This document shows, piece by piece, positions 1-7,702 of a DNA stretch of 64,000 bases (positions are counted from its first letter, which is position 1; every line of letters starts with the position of its first letter). Source of the DNA: Solirubrobacterales bacterium. Its GTDB lineage: Bacteria > Actinomycetota > Thermoleophilia > Solirubrobacterales > Solirubrobacteraceae. The position numbers and the translations under genes were made by a program. Location: positions 89,464-153,463 of the forward strand of contig DAHUYQ010000046.1 in NCBI GenBank assembly GCA_027315115.1, in the 5' to 3' direction. The notes beneath the pieces are model-generated. The model was given only the letters and a program-made list of their open reading frames with translations. It was not told the origin of the DNA and made no database searches.

Positions 1-1188
1 GGCACGCGCGAAGTCGAGGCGGTCGCGCGCGCCTACTTCCAGGCGATCAGCGACCGTGACCTCGACGGGGCGGTCGCGATGTGGGCGCCGGGAGGCAAAG
101 AGCACGTGCGCGGCGTGATCGACCAGCCGGCGCCCGAAGGCGTGCGAGCCCTGATCGGCGAGATGCTCGAAGCGATGCCCGACATGCGCTTCGAGATCCT
201 GGACACCACGACCGAGGGCGAGCGCTGCGCCGTGCGCTGGCGTCTGAGGGGCACCTTCGTCGGCCCGGGCCGCTGGAACGGGATCGCGCCGACGGGGAAT
301 CGCCTGACGCTCGAAGGCATCGACCTGCTGACCGTGCGCGACGGGCTGATCCGCTCCAACGACGCGTTCTCGGACACGATGTCGCTGCCGCGCGAGATCG
401 GCATGATGCCGCCGCTGCACTCGCCCGCGGAGCGGCGCATGATCGGCGCCTTCAACGTCAAGACGCAACTCTCTCACGTGGCGATCGGGCAGGCGCGGCT
501 GATCGCCACCGGCGTCTGGGTGATCCAGGGCCAGCCGGGGCGCTGCAACGTCTACCTGATCGAGGACGAAGGCGGGGTCACGATGTTCGACGCCGGCGCA
601 CGCACGATGGTGCGCTCGCTGGCAAGCGCGACCGCCAAGCTCGGCGGCCTGCGCAGGATCGTGCTCGGGCACGGCCACACCGACCACCGCGGCGCCGCGC
701 CCAGCTTCGACGTGCCGGTGCTCTGCCACCCCGACGAGGTTCAGGACGCGGAAGGCAGCGGCGGCTTTCGATACTGGCCGGAGGACCTTGCCGGGCTGCC
801 CGCGCCTCAGCGCCAGGCCCACCGGCTCCTTCACCGCCTCGCGTGGGACGGCGGTCCGGTGAAGATCTCCGGAACCGTCAAGGAGGGAGACCAGGTCGCC
901 GGCTTCACAGTGATCGACCTGCCCGGGCACGCCCCCGGCCTGATCGGGCTCTGGCGTGAGTCGGACCGGCTTGCGCTCGTGACCGACTGCTTCTACACGT
1001 TGGACATGTGGGGTCGAGACTGCCCGCCCCACCTTCCACTCGACCTCTACAACTTCGACACCGAGCAGGCGCGCGCGAGCCTGCGCAAGCTGGCGAAGCT
1101 GGAGCCTGCCGCAGCCTGGCCGGGCCACGCCAAGCCGGTCACCGGAGATGTGCGCGGACAGCTCCTGGCGGCCGCGCAGGAAAGCTGA
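1..1188 (+). CDS. SnoaL-like domain fused to metallo-beta-lactamase-fold hydrolase (5' partial)
   Basis: The reading frame is open from base 1, so the start lies outside the window; the first Met, at base 79, falls in the middle of a SnoaL/NTF2-like domain and is not the start. The first ~130 residues look SnoaL-like (for example ARAYFQAISDRDLDGAV). From about residue 160 a metallo-beta-lactamase domain follows, with the metal-binding motif HGHTDH, a GHAPG motif and a C-terminal GHAKPV. The fold predicts hydrolysis of a thioester, lactone or similar bond at a dinuclear metal site. The fusion of a small ligand-binding or isomerase-like domain to an MBL hydrolase is uncommon. The substrate cannot be named. 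A short gene starts 2 bases after the stop. Confidence 0.85.
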   Translation, partial: GTREVEAVARAYFQAISDRDLDGAVAMWAPGGKEHVRGVIDQPAPEGVRALIGEMLEAMPDMRFEILDTTTEGERCAVRWRLRGTFVGPGRWNGIAPTGNRLTLEGIDLLTVRDGLIRSNDAFSDTMSLPREIGMMPPLHSPAERRMIGAFNVKTQLSHVAIGQARLIATGVWVIQGQPGRCNVYLIEDEGGVTMFDAGARTMVRSLASATAKLGGLRRIVLGHGHTDHRGAAPSFDVPVLCHPDEVQDAEGSGGFRYWPEDLAGLPAPQRQAHRLLHRLAWDGGPVKISGTVKEGDQVAGFTVIDLPGHAPGLIGLWRESDRLALVTDCFYTLDMWGRDCPPHLPLDLYNFDTEQARASLRKLAKLEPAAAWPGHAKPVTGDVRGQLLAAAQES

Positions 1189-1190
1189 GC

Positions 1191-1580
1191 TTGGCCAGGC
1201 GCAAGCGAGATCGCCGGCGGCAGGACGGCTCGGCAAGGCCCCCGAAGCTCACGGCCCCCGACTCCGACTACGAAGACGACCAGGGCAACGTGTTGACCTT
1301 GCGAGGGTCGCTCACAGCCGGGGCCAGACGCGAGTATGCGCAGACACGTGCCGGCCGGGGCGCTCGTCCCGCGGAAACCAGGGAGGACGCCGAGCAGCGC
1401 TCCTTCGAGCTGCTGTTCGAGCGGCTTGCGGTGCGCTGGCAGATCGCCGGCGCCCCGATCGAAGCTCAACGTGAGCTGCTCGCCCGGCTCAGGGTCGCCG
1501 ACAGGCGAGAGCGAGAGTTCGTGCGCGACGCGCTGCGCCGGCACTGCAAAGAGAGCTTCCCAGAGGTTCAGGCGCCCTGA
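1191..1580 (+). CDS. Conserved hypothetical basic protein (129 aa)
   Basis: I do not recognise the family. I chose the TTG at 1191 because it gives an MARRKRDRRRQ start, sits 2 bases after the previous stop and follows an AGGAAAG ribosome-binding site at the proper distance. The protein is hydrophilic and highly charged, with a basic N-terminus, an acidic patch (DSDYEDDQGN) and a helical C-terminal half rich in Arg and Glu. There is no signal peptide or membrane segment. Its 3' end overlaps the convergent small gene at 1568 by 13 bases. Tight coupling to the upstream hydrolase suggests one transcript. The coding call rests on codon bias and frame context. Confidence 0.6.
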   Translation: MARRKRDRRRQDGSARPPKLTAPDSDYEDDQGNVLTLRGSLTAGARREYAQTRAGRGARPAETREDAEQRSFELLFERLAVRWQIAGAPIEAQRELLARLRVADRREREFVRDALRRHCKESFPEVQAP

Positions 1581-1810
1581 GCGCCCGCCTCCAGCTCCAT
1601 CTCGGCGCCGTGAGCTGAGCCGACGAGCACGAACTTCGCCGTGGCAGGGCTGAGCGTGAACTCGAGCTTCTCCCCGCTTTCGCAGCTCACCTGCACGCGC
1701 CGGCCCGCGTCGCGCAACCCGCAGACCACCCCGATCTCCACATCTCCCCCGAAGTGGCTGATACGCGCCTTCGCGCCCAGGCGCGGAACCGGTCGAGTGG
1801 GGCCGAGCAT
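1568..1810 (-). CDS. Conserved hypothetical small protein (80 aa)
   Basis: This 80-residue frame starts with ATG at 1810 and has a balanced composition, with alternating beta-like hydrophobic segments (VEIGVVCGLRDAGRRVQVSC, then EFTLSPATAKFVLVG). I do not recognise a family; a small beta-barrel fold is a guess. It is convergent with the gene ending at 1580 and divergent from pyruvate kinase, whose likely start is 73 bases away. The opposite strand here has no convincing alternative frame. Confidence 0.55.
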   Translation of the reverse strand: MLGPTRPVPRLGAKARISHFGGDVEIGVVCGLRDAGRRVQVSCESGEKLEFTLSPATAKFVLVGSAHGAEMELEAGAQGA

Positions 1811-1883
1811 CTCGCTCAGATCCTAACCCGCCGACTACGTCGTGACGACGCACGACGGCTCGCCGACCGCTACCGTGGCGACG

Positions 1884-3290
1884 ATGCGCCGCACAAAGAT
1901 CGTCGCCACGATTGGACCCGCCTCGCGCGAGCCGCAGACGCTGCTGCGGCTGGTGCAGGCGGGCATGGACGTCGCTCGTCTCAACTACTCGCACGGCACG
2001 CTGGAAGAGCACGCCGAGACAGCCCGGCGCGTGCGCGATGCGGCGGGCCAGGCCGGCCGGCCGGTCGCGATCCTGCAGGACCTGCCCGGGCCGAAGCTGC
2101 GCATCGGGCCGCTGGCCGACGACATCGCCGAGCTCAAGCCGGGCGACCAGCTCACGCTCTCCTGCGGACCGGAGGAGAGCGGCGACGCCAGCAGGATGAC
2201 CGTCTCGTGGGTGGGGCTGGCAAGCGCGCTGCGCAAGGACATGGTGGTCTACCTCGCCGACGGCCGCATCCGGCTGCGGGTGCTGGCCACCCGTCCCGGT
2301 GACGGGGAGGTGGATGTGCTGGTGGAGGTGGGCGGCACCGTCGCCTCCCGGCAGGGGCTCAACATCCCGGGCCCGATGGATGAGCTTCCCTCCGTGCCGG
2401 AAGAGGACCTGAAGCTGCTGCACCACGGCGAAGAGATCGGCGTCGACATGGTGGCGCTCTCCTTCGTGCGCCATCCAAGCGACGTCGAGTTCGTGCGCCG
2501 CCACACACGGCTGCCGCTGATCGCCAAGATCGAGAAGCCCCAGGCCGTCGAACGCGCCGAGGAGATCATCAAGGCGGCCGACTGCGTGATGGTCGCACGT
2601 GGCGATCTCGGGATCGAGATGGCGATCGAGCGCGTGCCGATCGTTCAGAAGGAGCTGCTGCGCACCGCAGGCCGCCTCGCCCGCCCAGCGATCACGGCCA
2701 CGCAGATGCTCGACTCGATGGTCAACTCCTCGCGCCCCACGCGCGCCGAGGTGGCGGATGTCGCAAACGCGATCCTGGACGGGACCGACGCGGTGATGCT
2801 CTCCCAGGAGACGGCGATCGGCGCTCATCCCGTCGAGGCGGTGGCGATGATGGCGGCCGTCGCCGAACAGACCGAGACGGTCGTCCCCTATGAGGACTGG
2901 AACGCCACCCGCGTGCTGCGAACCGACGCCGATCCCGCCTACACGCTGGCGCACAACCTCTGCACCGCCGCGCGCGAGCTGCGCCTGGACGCGCTCGTCG
3001 TGCCGACTCTCTCCGGCCGCTCGGCGCGGCTGGTCTCGGCGCACCGTCCGGCGGTCCCGATCTACGCGCTCTCCCCCGGCCGCGAGACGGTGCGGCGCTG
3101 CGGGCTGATGTGGGGCGTGCAGGCCGCCTCGATCCGGCGTCACGAGACGACCGAGGCGTTGATCGCCGACGCCGCCCGGCGGGTGGTCGAGCTCGGCTGG
3201 TGCGAGCGCGGGCAGCGGGTCGGCATCACCGCCGGCCTGCCGAGCGGCAAGCCGGGCACCACGAGCCTCGTGCAGATCCAGGTCGTCTGA
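1884..3290 (+). CDS. pyk: Pyruvate kinase
   Basis: Catalyses phosphoenolpyruvate + ADP to pyruvate + ATP, the last step of glycolysis, in the cytoplasm. The product is 468 residues, normal for the family. It opens with the hallmark MRRTKIVATIGPAS and has AGMDVARLNYSHG, the beta-barrel lysine motif LIAKIEKPQAVE, the metal-binding MVARGDLGIE and the substrate loop ATQMLDSM. A C-terminal alpha/beta regulatory domain ends at GTTSLVQIQVV. I chose ATG at 1884 because family members start at this motif; a GTG at 1842 would add 14 residues that do not look conserved. A hairpin lies downstream before the convergent ABC1 gene. Confidence 0.96.
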   Translation: MRRTKIVATIGPASREPQTLLRLVQAGMDVARLNYSHGTLEEHAETARRVRDAAGQAGRPVAILQDLPGPKLRIGPLADDIAELKPGDQLTLSCGPEESGDASRMTVSWVGLASALRKDMVVYLADGRIRLRVLATRPGDGEVDVLVEVGGTVASRQGLNIPGPMDELPSVPEEDLKLLHHGEEIGVDMVALSFVRHPSDVEFVRRHTRLPLIAKIEKPQAVERAEEIIKAADCVMVARGDLGIEMAIERVPIVQKELLRTAGRLARPAITATQMLDSMVNSSRPTRAEVADVANAILDGTDAVMLSQETAIGAHPVEAVAMMAAVAEQTETVVPYEDWNATRVLRTDADPAYTLAHNLCTAARELRLDALVVPTLSGRSARLVSAHRPAVPIYALSPGRETVRRCGLMWGVQAASIRRHETTEALIADAARRVVELGWCERGQRVGITAGLPSGKPGTTSLVQIQVV

Positions 3291-3313
3291 ATCGCGGCGC
3301 GCGAACCCGCTCA

Positions 3314-3333
3314 GCCGGCCCTCAAAGGCCGGC
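3314..3333. terminator. Hairpin between convergent pyk and ABC1 kinase
   Basis: A perfect 7-bp stem, GCCGGCC / GGCCGGC, with the loop CTCAAA lies between two convergent stops. No T-tract follows on either strand, so it would be a non-canonical terminator, or simply a GC-rich palindrome. Confidence 0.4.
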
Positions 3334-3355
3334 CCTCAAAGAAGGCGGCCTTCGC

Positions 3356-4759
3356 TCAGCCGGCCGCGCCCACGCCGGCGTGGCCGTAGAATTCGGCCTC
3401 CTGACGGCCGAGCTCGGTCACCGGGTCGTCTCCGTACATCCACTCCCGCGCGATCCGGTGCCAGTTGGCACGGGCGCGGAGCTGCGCGAGCACGGCGAGG
3501 GTGAGCATCTCCATCCTGCGCCCGAAGAGGTGCTCGGGGCGCATGTCCTGATGGCGCATCTCGCGGAAGTGGGATGAGCGGACGTCAGAGCTCTCGATCA
3601 GCACCGCGGTGGCGATCTCGGGCGTCAGCTCCACGACTTCGTCGGCCGTCGTGTACCACCAGATCGCGTCCTCGATGTAGTCGAGGAGGTGATCTGGATC
3701 GACCCGCTCGGGGTGCGGCAGGAAGCCGGACTTCGCGAGCAGCTCGTGCAGCGCCTTGGCGTCGTGCTCCGAGACCGCCCGCTGAGCCGCGATCTCCAGA
3801 TCCACCGCCACCGCGTCCATGCGCTTGAACAGGCCGAAGTCCAGGAACGCGACGCGACCGTCTCGCAGCGCCAGGAAGTTGCCTGGGTGAGGATCTCCCG
3901 AGAACTGGCGGTGCCGGTAGAGGCAGCCCAGGAAGAAGCGAAAGACGATCTCGCCCAGCCTGTCGCGCTCCGCCTGCGGCGCTTTCTTGAGCTCCTCGAA
4001 CCCAACGCCCTCGACGAGCTCCGAGACGAGCACCCGCTCGCGGGAGAGCTCGCTCATCACCTCGGGCACGACGATGAAGGGATGGCCGCGGAAGATCCGC
4101 CCGAGCGCACGCTGGTTCTGGGCCTCCAGCTCGTAGTCGAGCTCCTCGACGATCCGCTCGCGGACCTCGGTGGCCAGCGCCTTGACGTCAAGCTGCGGGG
4201 TCATGCGCTTGAGCAGGCGCATGATCATGTCCAGGTTCTGCAGATCGGCCCGCACCGCCGCGGCGACGCCCGGGTACTGGACCTTCACGGCCACCTCACG
4301 CCCGTCGTCGCGGAGGGTGGCCTTGTACACCTGTCCGATGGAGGCAGCCGCGATCGGCTCCTCATCGAAGCTCGCGAACACCTTGTGGATCGGTTCCCCG
4401 AGGTCGTCCTCGATCACGCGCCGCATCTGCTTGAAGGAGACGCTGGGCGCCGCGTCGCGCAGCTTGGCCAGCTCGTGCTGGAACTCCTCCCGGAACTCCT
4501 CGGGCACCAGGCCGACATCCAGGAAGGACATCACCTGCCCCATCTTCATCGCCGCGCCCTTCATCGTCCCCAGCACCGAGACGATCTGCTTGGCGGTCTC
4601 GAGCTGGCGGCGCGCGAGCGCCGCTTCGGCCGCCTGCTCGCCGCGCGTCACGTTCGCGGCGCGCGTGCCGAACTGCTTGACCGCCTCGGTCGCGGCCAGC
4701 CTGCCGACAGTCGCGGTGCGGCGCACCCTCGACGTGGGAATCTTCTCAGTGCCCGCCAC
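3356..4759 (-). CDS. ABC1/UbiB-family atypical kinase (AarF type)
   Basis: Member of the ABC1/ADCK/UbiB protein-kinase-like family, which supports quinone or lipid biosynthesis in many bacteria through an ATPase or kinase-like activity. The signature KxGQ segment (KGAAMKMGQVMSFLD) is present, followed by AAASIGQVYKA, the lysine strand EVAVKVQYPG, FSGDPHPGNFL and the metal-binding AFLDFGLFKR. The product is about 467 residues. I prefer the GTG at 4759, giving MAGTEKIPTSR, because TAGGAT lies 8 bases upstream; an ATG three codons earlier (4768) overlaps that site. The MBL gene lies just upstream on the same strand. The client pathway is unknown. Confidence 0.9.
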   Translation of the reverse strand: MAGTEKIPTSRVRRTATVGRLAATEAVKQFGTRAANVTRGEQAAEAALARRQLETAKQIVSVLGTMKGAAMKMGQVMSFLDVGLVPEEFREEFQHELAKLRDAAPSVSFKQMRRVIEDDLGEPIHKVFASFDEEPIAAASIGQVYKATLRDDGREVAVKVQYPGVAAAVRADLQNLDMIMRLLKRMTPQLDVKALATEVRERIVEELDYELEAQNQRALGRIFRGHPFIVVPEVMSELSRERVLVSELVEGVGFEELKKAPQAERDRLGEIVFRFFLGCLYRHRQFSGDPHPGNFLALRDGRVAFLDFGLFKRMDAVAVDLEIAAQRAVSEHDAKALHELLAKSGFLPHPERVDPDHLLDYIEDAIWWYTTADEVVELTPEIATAVLIESSDVRSSHFREMRHQDMRPEHLFGRRMEMLTLAVLAQLRARANWHRIAREWMYGDDPVTELGRQEAEFYGHAGVGAAG

Positions 4760-4812
4760 GCACTGCATCCTACGATCTGAAGCGCGTCGCGCCGGCGCGA
4801 TGCCGCGAGAGC

Positions 4813-5616
4813 TCAGCCGAGCTGCACCTGGGAGCCCGGCACGATGTCGTCGCTGCCGTCCGCCCAACGCACCCACGCCTTCCTTCCACCGTCGTAATCC
4901 TGACCGAGCAGGATCAGCCTCGCCGGCTGCCCCATCGCGGTGCACTGCCGTGCGCCCTCGGGATCGAGCCCGCGCCAGATCCTGATGAAGCCGTTGCCCT
5001 CCCACTCCTGCCCCACAGTCGTGGCATCGGCGTGACCCGGATGGATCACCGTGTCCGGCGGCAGCTCCATCAAGGTGCCCATGATCGAGTCGCGCAGGTC
5101 CATGTAGGTCGTGTGCCCGGGCGCTCTGACCCCACCCACCGAGCCCTTGAAGAGCGTGTCGCCGGTGAAGACGGCCGCCCCCTGGCCGGAGAAGCCACCC
5201 GGCCCGACGTTCGGTCCGCGGCTCGCGCCGTCCGGGCTGCTGACCAGGAAGGAGAGCATCCCCGCGGTGTGACCGGGCGTGTGCAGCGGGCGCACCTCCA
5301 GCCCGCCGATCGAGAGCGTGCAGCCCGCATCGACCTCGCCGGCCTCCACCTCCGCCAGCATCTCGCGCTCCAGCGGCTGGATCAGGACCTCGATCGATGG
5401 CCATCTCTCTCGCAGCGCGCCCGTCTCGCAGACGTGGTCGAAGTGGTGGTGGGTGAGCAGCACGTGGCTGGGGTGCAGGTCGAGCCGCTGCGCAGCGTCG
5501 ATCAGGGGCTCCACCGGCCCGCCCGCGTCGACGAAGAAGGCGTCGCCGCCCTCGCCCGCCGCGACCAGGTAGGTGTTCGACAGGAACTGGTGGTGCATCG
5601 AGCGTTCGACGATCAT
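4813..5616 (-). CDS. Metallo-beta-lactamase-fold hydrolase, glyoxalase II-like
   Basis: A 267-residue MBL-fold hydrolase with the metal motif THHHFDHVCE, the distal histidines HTPGHTAGM and IHPGHADATT, and the bridging Asp in FTGDTLFKG. Glyoxalase II enzymes hydrolyse thiol esters such as S-lactoyl-glutathione; actinobacterial homologues often act on other thiols, so the substrate is open. I chose the ATG at 5616 (MIVERSMHHQFLSNTYL) because upstream residues lack family character. The gene is head-to-head with a glyoxalase I-like gene (start 5730), suggesting a shared detoxification role. It may be co-transcribed with the ABC1 kinase gene about 50 bases downstream. Confidence 0.87.
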   Translation of the reverse strand: MIVERSMHHQFLSNTYLVAAGEGGDAFFVDAGGPVEPLIDAAQRLDLHPSHVLLTHHHFDHVCETGALRERWPSIEVLIQPLEREMLAEVEAGEVDAGCTLSIGGLEVRPLHTPGHTAGMLSFLVSSPDGASRGPNVGPGGFSGQGAAVFTGDTLFKGSVGGVRAPGHTTYMDLRDSIMGTLMELPPDTVIHPGHADATTVGQEWEGNGFIRIWRGLDPEGARQCTAMGQPARLILLGQDYDGGRKAWVRWADGSDDIVPGSQVQLG

Positions 5617-5729
5617 CGGTGGATGGTTGCACGACGCGTCCACGGCCGATGTCCGATCCATGCTCCAAACGGCCTCGCGGGGCTTCGAACAGCCCCGGAG
5701 AGCCACAGGGGGCGAAATACAATGCCCTC

Positions 5730-6107
5730 ATGGCCCTCATACACACCTGCTACCGGATCACCGACATCGACCGCTCCGTCGCCTTCTACGAAGCGCTCGG
5801 CTTCCAGGAGATCAGCCGCCTGCCGATCCGAGATGAGGCCGTCAACGTCTTCATGAGCCAGCCCGGCGACGGCGACATGCCGCGCCTGGAGCTCACCTAC
5901 AACTTCGGCGTGGACTCCTACGAGATCGGCACCGGCTACGGCCACATCGCGATCACCAGCCCGAACCTCGACGCGACGCTGCAGCGACTCGCCGACCAGG
6001 GCATCGAACCCGAGCGTCCGCCCTACCGCATCAGGGAGGGCGGCGCCCGCCTGTGCTTCGTGCGCGATCCGGACGGGTACCGGATCGAGATCATCGAGAT
6101 GGGCTGA
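5730..6107 (+). CDS. Lactoylglutathione lyase / VOC-family protein, glyoxalase I-like
   Basis: A 125-residue single-module VOC (glyoxalase I) protein. Metal-ligand positions typical of the family are visible: His in HTCYRITD, Glu in RLELTYN, His in GYGHIAI and Glu in IEIIEM. The middle NFGVDSYEIGTGYGHIAI and the FVRDPDGYRIEI ending resemble GloA closely, so isomerisation of a hemithioacetal is likely. ATG at 5730 is favoured because MALIHTCYRITDIDRSV is the usual N-terminus; the frame extends upstream without homology. It is divergent from the glyoxalase II-like gene with a gap of 113 bases. Confidence 0.88.
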   Translation: MALIHTCYRITDIDRSVAFYEALGFQEISRLPIRDEAVNVFMSQPGDGDMPRLELTYNFGVDSYEIGTGYGHIAITSPNLDATLQRLADQGIEPERPPYRIREGGARLCFVRDPDGYRIEIIEMG

Positions 6108-6109
6108 GC

Positions 6110-6125
6110 GGGCGCAGGACCGGCG
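6110..6125 (+). repeat. Left 16-bp direct repeat flanking vapBC
   Basis: GGGCGCAGGACCGGCG occurs here, just after the glyoxalase stop, and again at 6934-6949, just after the vapC stop. The two copies bracket the whole toxin-antitoxin module. A partial third copy (GGGCGCAGGA) lies at 6924-6933. Confidence 0.8.
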
Positions 6126-6184
6126 TCAACCATCGAGGGGTCGCAGCCCGCGCCCACCGGGCCGAATCGAGGCCGATAGATGTA

Positions 6185-6205
6185 TGTGCTACGGTATGAT
6201 GCACA
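6185..6205 (+). promoter_or_regulatory. vapBC promoter with autoregulatory palindrome; leaderless start
   Basis: Arms TGTGC (6185-6189) and GCACA (6201-6205) form a perfect inverted repeat around a near-consensus -10 box, TATGAT (6195-6200). The vapB ATG begins at 6206, about where transcription from this -10 would start, so the mRNA is probably leaderless. VapB/VapBC complexes commonly repress their own promoter, and a palindrome over the -10 box fits that. No good -35 box is visible. Confidence 0.6.
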
Positions 6206-6520
6206 ATGACCGCGCATCCCAAGGGCGATCCACGTACCGTTGGTGTCCGTGAGCTGCGCCAGAACCTGAGCCGCTACCTGGAGCGGGTCAAGGACGGCGA
6301 GACGCTGACCGTCACCGAGCGCGGACAGGAGGTTGCTCGGCTCGTTCCGTCGCGCCCTGATGTAGACCCCTCCTACCTCGCATTGGCGGAGAGGTACGGC
6401 GCCACGATTCCCACGAAAGACCTGGCGCAGACCATCGCCAACCTTCCGCCGCTCGTGCATCCTGCCCCGGCCGGCACAACAGACTCGATCCTCGCCGAAG
6501 ATCGGCGCGAGCGACTCTGA
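6206..6520 (+). CDS. vapB: Antitoxin, Phd/YefM-VapB type
   Basis: A 104-residue antitoxin. The N-terminal half is a Phd/YefM-type DNA-binding domain (VGVRELRQNLSRYLERVKDG, then ETLTVTERGQEVARLVPSR). The C-terminal tail (about 60-104) is the likely toxin-binding segment, with IPTKDLAQTIANLPPL. It would neutralise the PIN-domain RNase encoded 9 bases downstream and repress the operon. The start at ATG 6206 coincides with the predicted transcription start. The pair is bracketed by 16-bp direct repeats, suggesting movement as a unit. Confidence 0.88.
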   Translation: MTAHPKGDPRTVGVRELRQNLSRYLERVKDGETLTVTERGQEVARLVPSRPDVDPSYLALAERYGATIPTKDLAQTIANLPPLVHPAPAGTTDSILAEDRRERL

Positions 6521-6529
6521 GCGCACCGG

Positions 6530-6922
6530 GTGCCGACCGTCTACCTCGACACAAGCGTGCTGGGGCGGGTGCTGCTGGATGAGCCGGACACGCAGGCGAT
6601 TCAGCGAGACCTTGCCAACTTCTCTCGGCGCGTCGCCAGCCGGCTCCTACGCGTCGAGCTGCGACGCCTCGGCTTGCGCCGCAAACTGCTCGAGCGAGCC
6701 GACGTGCTGATCGCGGACGTCTCTCTCCTTCCGATCGACGATCGCATCCTGGAAGAGACCGAGACGATCATTCCAGCCACCGTGGGAACACTCGACGCGA
6801 TCCACCTTGCCACGGCGACTCGCCTGTCGCAGGAGGGAGAGCTGGACGCGCTGATGACCTACGACAGGCAACTCGCGGACGGCGCCCGAGCGCACGGCAT
6901 CGAGGTCATCTCGCCCGGTTGA
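6530..6922 (+). CDS. vapC: PIN-domain toxin ribonuclease
   Basis: A 130-residue PIN-domain protein. The four acidic residues expected for metal-dependent RNase activity are present: D7 (YLDTSVL), E43 (LRVELRR), D89 (GTLDAIHLATA) and D112 (MTYDRQL). VapC toxins cut tRNA or rRNA and stop growth when the antitoxin is lost; the target here cannot be predicted. Translation starts at GTG 6530, 9 bases after the vapB stop. The gene is intact and probably functional. Confidence 0.9.
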   Translation: MPTVYLDTSVLGRVLLDEPDTQAIQRDLANFSRRVASRLLRVELRRLGLRRKLLERADVLIADVSLLPIDDRILEETETIIPATVGTLDAIHLATATRLSQEGELDALMTYDRQLADGARAHGIEVISPG

Positions 6923-6933
6923 CGGGCGCAGGA

Positions 6934-6949
6934 GGGCGCAGGACCGGCG
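6934..6949 (+). repeat. Right 16-bp direct repeat flanking vapBC
   Basis: Identical to 6110-6125. It lies 11 bases after the vapC stop and is preceded by a partial copy at 6924-6933, so the right end carries about 1.6 copies. Confidence 0.8.
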
Positions 6950-6975
6950 GCGGTCCCGCGCCCGTGCGCTGAGCC

Positions 6976-7602
6976 TCAGGCGCGCGCTGCGTCCACCCCA
7001 TCCAGCAGCAGCCAGTTGCCTTCCAGCGCCGCCTCGGCGGCCGCCACGATGCGCTCTGCGTCCTGCTCCTGCGCGAGCTCGCGCAGCAGCGCCGCGGCTT
7101 GGTCGGCGTGCTCCACGTCCAGGGTGGCGTGCAGCTTGAAGTAGGACTGTCCCGGCGAGCCCGCGCCGATGCCGTAGTGCTCCTGCAGCCCCGTGAGCTT
7201 GGTGGTGGAGATCGCCGGCTGGGAGGCCTCCAGCGCATAGAGGACGCCGAGCCGCTCGACGAGGTCCTCGCCCGCGGTCCACGCCTGCGCGCAGCCCGCC
7301 GTCTGAGGCAGTGCCGGCGCCACGGGCTCTGCGCGCAGCGCCCGGGCGAACTCGTCCCAGAGGTCAACGTGGAAGCGCTCCTCCTCGGCGTGACGGGCAA
7401 GGCCGTCGCGGATGCCTTCCGGCGCGACCTCGGCCGCGGCCTGGGAGGCGTCGGCCAGTGCGAGCACTGCATGCCGGTACTGGCCCGCGTAAAGACGCAG
7501 CTCCTCCTGCGTGAGCGTCCCGGCGCTCCAGCGCTCGTAGAACGGGTGCGTCAGCACGTCGAGGCGCGCACGCGCTTCGTCCAGCAGCTTCACGATGTCC
7601 AT
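6976..7602 (-). CDS. Haem-oxygenase-fold iron-containing redox enzyme (TenA/PqqC/CADD-like)
   Basis: A 208-residue all-helical protein of the PqqC/TenA/CADD superfamily. Visible features are LTHPFYERWSAGTLTQEELR, QYRHAVLALA, the acidic/His motif HAEEERFHVDLWDEF and a C-terminal HATLDVEHADQA. The conserved Glu and His residues match the diiron-binding pattern of CADD-like members rather than TenA, so an oxidative role is more likely than thiaminase. The ATG at 7602 follows GGGGGAT at good spacing. The physiological substrate is unknown. It is divergent from the small gene at 7703. Confidence 0.75.
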   Translation of the reverse strand: MDIVKLLDEARARLDVLTHPFYERWSAGTLTQEELRLYAGQYRHAVLALADASQAAAEVAPEGIRDGLARHAEEERFHVDLWDEFARALRAEPVAPALPQTAGCAQAWTAGEDLVERLGVLYALEASQPAISTTKLTGLQEHYGIGAGSPGQSYFKLHATLDVEHADQAAALLRELAQEQDAERIVAAAEAALEGNWLLLDGVDAARA

Positions 7603-7702
7603 CGCAGATCCCCCATTGACGTTTCGGCGACATTCGCCTGCCGCCCGGGCGCGGATCGTACGCCTCGACGCGGCGGCACAGCCGCTACGCTTGCCCTGCA
7701 GG

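Noticed and set aside
1047..3143. A long open frame (about 700 codons) on the minus strand opposite pyruvate kinase
   Set aside because: Its translation is His/Arg/Gly-rich with no domain, and the plus strand holds a complete, unmistakable pyruvate kinase. Long antisense frames are expected at this GC content.
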